Below are positions 62,746 through 64,000 of a DNA stretch of 64,000 bases, one piece after another; positions within the stretch are counted from its first letter, which is position 1; the number at the start of each line of letters is the position of its first letter. Origin of the DNA: Desulfobulbaceae bacterium (GTDB lineage: Bacteria > Bacteroidota > Ignavibacteria > Kapaibacteriales > UBA2268); the NCBI GenBank assembly GCA_018335795.1, contig JAGXRP010000035.1, positions 1 to 64,000 on the forward strand. Direction: 5' to 3'. The notes beneath the pieces are model-generated. The model worked only from the letters and a program-made list of their open reading frames with translations, was not told the origin of the DNA and searched no databases. The position numbers and the translations under genes were made by a program.

Positions 62746-64000
62746 ATGTCTCAAGATGTTAAAGATGACGACCAACTGTTACTCGAAAACCTTGCTAAAA
62801 GTGAATATAAGTATGGATTTTTCTCTGATATTGAACAAGAATTTGCACCTAAAGGCTTAAGTGAAGAAATAGTACGCTTCATTTCTATGAAGAAAAAAGA
62901 ACCTGAATTTATGCTTAAATGGAGGCTTAAAGCTTATCACCATTGGTTAACAATGAAGGAACCTAAATGGCAGAAAGTGAATTTCCCCAAAATTGATTAT
63001 CAGGACGCATATTATTATGCTGCTCCTGTTGATAAGCCAGGACCGAAAAATTTGAATGAGGTTGACCCGGATATTCTATCAATTTATGAGAAGCTTGGAA
63101 TTCCGCTAAATGAACAAAAGAAATTGCAAGGTATAGCCGTAGATGCTGTTTTGGATAGTGTCTCTGTAGCTACTACTTTCAAAGATAAGCTTAATGAAGC
63201 AGGTATCATTTTTTGCCCGATTAGCGAAGCGGTGCATAGCCATCCGGAATTAGTCGAAAAATATCTCGGAAGTGTAGTGCCGCATACGGATAATTACTTT
63301 GCTGCTCTAAATTCTGCTGTATTTTCAGACGGTTCATTTGTATATATTCCCAAAGGTGTTCGTTGTCCGATGGAGTTATCAACTTATTTCCGAATAAATG
63401 CTTCAAACACAGGACAGTTTGAACGAACTCTTATCATTGCCGAAGAAGGGAGTTATGTCAGTTATTTGGAAGGATGTACAGCGCCAATGCGTGATGAGAA
63501 TCAGCTTCACGCCGCAGTTGTAGAGCTTATTGCTCACAAAAATGCAGAAATCAAGTATTCAACTGTCCAGAATTGGTATCCCGGAGATAAAGAAGGCAAA
63601 GGTGGTATCTATAATTTTGTGACTAAACGCGGTATTTGCGAGGGTGCTAATTCCAAAATTTCATGGACGCAGGTCGAAACCGGCTCATCTATTACATGGA
63701 AATACCCAAGTTGTATTCTCAAAGGGGATAATTCAATCGGCGAATTCTACTCTGTGGCAATGACAAATAACTATCAGCAAGCTGATACAGGCACAAAGAT
63801 GATTCATATCGGCAAAAACACCAAAAGTAGAATTGTATCAAAAGGGATTTCGGCAGGATTTAGCGAAAATAGTTACCGCGGCTTGGTCAAAATCACCAAA
63901 AATGCGTCTAAAGCACGCAATTTCTCTCAATGCGATTCTCTCTTATTGGGCGATAAATGCGGTGCACATACATTTCCTTATCTCGAAATACAAAATCAGT
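62746..64000 (+). CDS. sufB: Fe-S cluster scaffold protein SufB, 3' partial
   Basis: The frame opens at ATG 62746 (AGGAG 9 bases upstream, just after the rrf2 stop) and runs off the right edge without a stop, giving 418 codons of the usual ~470-480. The sequence is Suf[92 protein letters not shown] and [19 protein letters not shown], with the conserved late cysteines. With SufC and SufD it builds clusters on the SufBCD complex. The rest of the suf operon lies beyond the window. Confidence 0.96.
   Translation, partial: MSQDVKDDDQLLLENLAKSEYKYGFFSDIEQEFAPKGLSEEIVRFISMKKKEPEFMLKWRLKAYHHWLTMKEPKWQKVNFPKIDYQDAYYYAAPVDKPGPKNLNEVDPDILSIYEKLGIPLNEQKKLQGIAVDAVLDSVSVATTFKDKLNEAGIIFCPISEAVHSHPELVEKYLGSVVPHTDNYFAALNSAVFSDGSFVYIPKGVRCPMELSTYFRINASNTGQFERTLIIAEEGSYVSYLEGCTAPMRDENQLHAAVVELIAHKNAEIKYSTVQNWYPGDKEGKGGIYNFVTKRGICEGANSKISWTQVETGSSITWKYPSCILKGDNSIGEFYSVAMTNNYQQADTGTKMIHIGKNTKSRIVSKGISAGFSENSYRGLVKITKNASKARNFSQCDSLLLGDKCGAHTFPYLEIQNQ

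Noticed and set aside
1-64000. tRNA and rRNA genes
   Set aside because: No cloverleaf-like or rRNA-conserved stretch was recognised in the intergenic regions; a covariance-model scan would be needed to exclude them firmly.

Overview
This window looks like a chromosomal segment of a motile, Gram-negative bacterium from the Bacteroidota/Chlorobiota side of the tree; a Kapabacteria- or Ignavibacteria-like lineage is my inference. The evidence is a mix of two sets of traits. One set is Bacteroidota-like: a PorQ homologue and two proteins with C-terminal type IX secretion sorting domains, a TonB-dependent receptor with a carboxypeptidase-like N-terminal domain, type III glutamine synthetase, and several TAnnTTTG-type -7 promoter elements. 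The other set is uncommon in Bacteroidota: a flagellar hook/basal-body operon with P- and L-ring genes and a full chemosensory operon. Base composition is AT-rich and fairly even. Apart from an IS3-family fragment at the left edge, I see no obvious island. No rRNA, tRNA or CRISPR was recognised.

Layout. 1-1.9 kb: an IS3 transposase end abutting a lipoprotein gene that appears truncated by it, then a secreted T9SS cargo protein. 1.9-7.6 kb: a PASTA membrane protein, nrnA-mazG, and a Cys-rich secreted protein followed by a TonB-dependent receptor behind a recognisable promoter. 7.6-15.2 kb: glnN, lplA, porQ with a small partner, then a nudix-parA-parB-thioesterase operon. 15.4-25.8 kb: small membrane proteins, a GPP34-family protein, a tandem-OmpA outer-membrane protein, a C1 peptidase, OPT and MFS transporters, a DUF1460 amidase-like protein and RNase HI. 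25.9-31.7 kb: two adjacent UmuD-like peptidases (one lacking the nucleophile), mtaB, a T9SS cargo protein, a Cys-rich secreted protein and a 420-base intergenic region with strong hairpins. 31.7-40.7 kb: a one-directional flagellar operon flgF-G-A-H-I-J-N-(IVP-like)-K-L-motA behind a sigma-54-like promoter. 40.9-45.2 kb: an S9 peptidase, crcB, nadA and nadC. 45.2-56.5 kb: an eight-gene chemosensory operon. 56.6-64 kb: a TPR-like protein, hpt, tilS with a large repeat-bearing N-terminal extension, a histidine kinase, an IscR-like Rrf2 regulator and the start of sufB.

The most interesting system is the chemosensory operon at 45167-56467. Its order (receptor, receptor, CheW, CheR-TPR, CheW with a Cys motif, CheA-REC, CheB, response regulator) is that of the Wsp surface-sensing system (WspA-B-C-D-E-F-R). 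The final response regulator keeps a WspR-like receiver, but its output is a PP2C/SpoIIE-type phosphatase instead of a GGDEF diguanylate cyclase. The CheB (WspF-like) receiver has Asn at the phospho-acceptor position. Together this suggests a Wsp-like array rewired from c-di-GMP synthesis to a serine-phosphatase or partner-switching output. Secondary items are the active/inactive UmuD pair, the 14-residue repeats fused to TilS, an IVP/S23-like four-helix protein inside the flagellar operon, and a lipobox-less FlgH.
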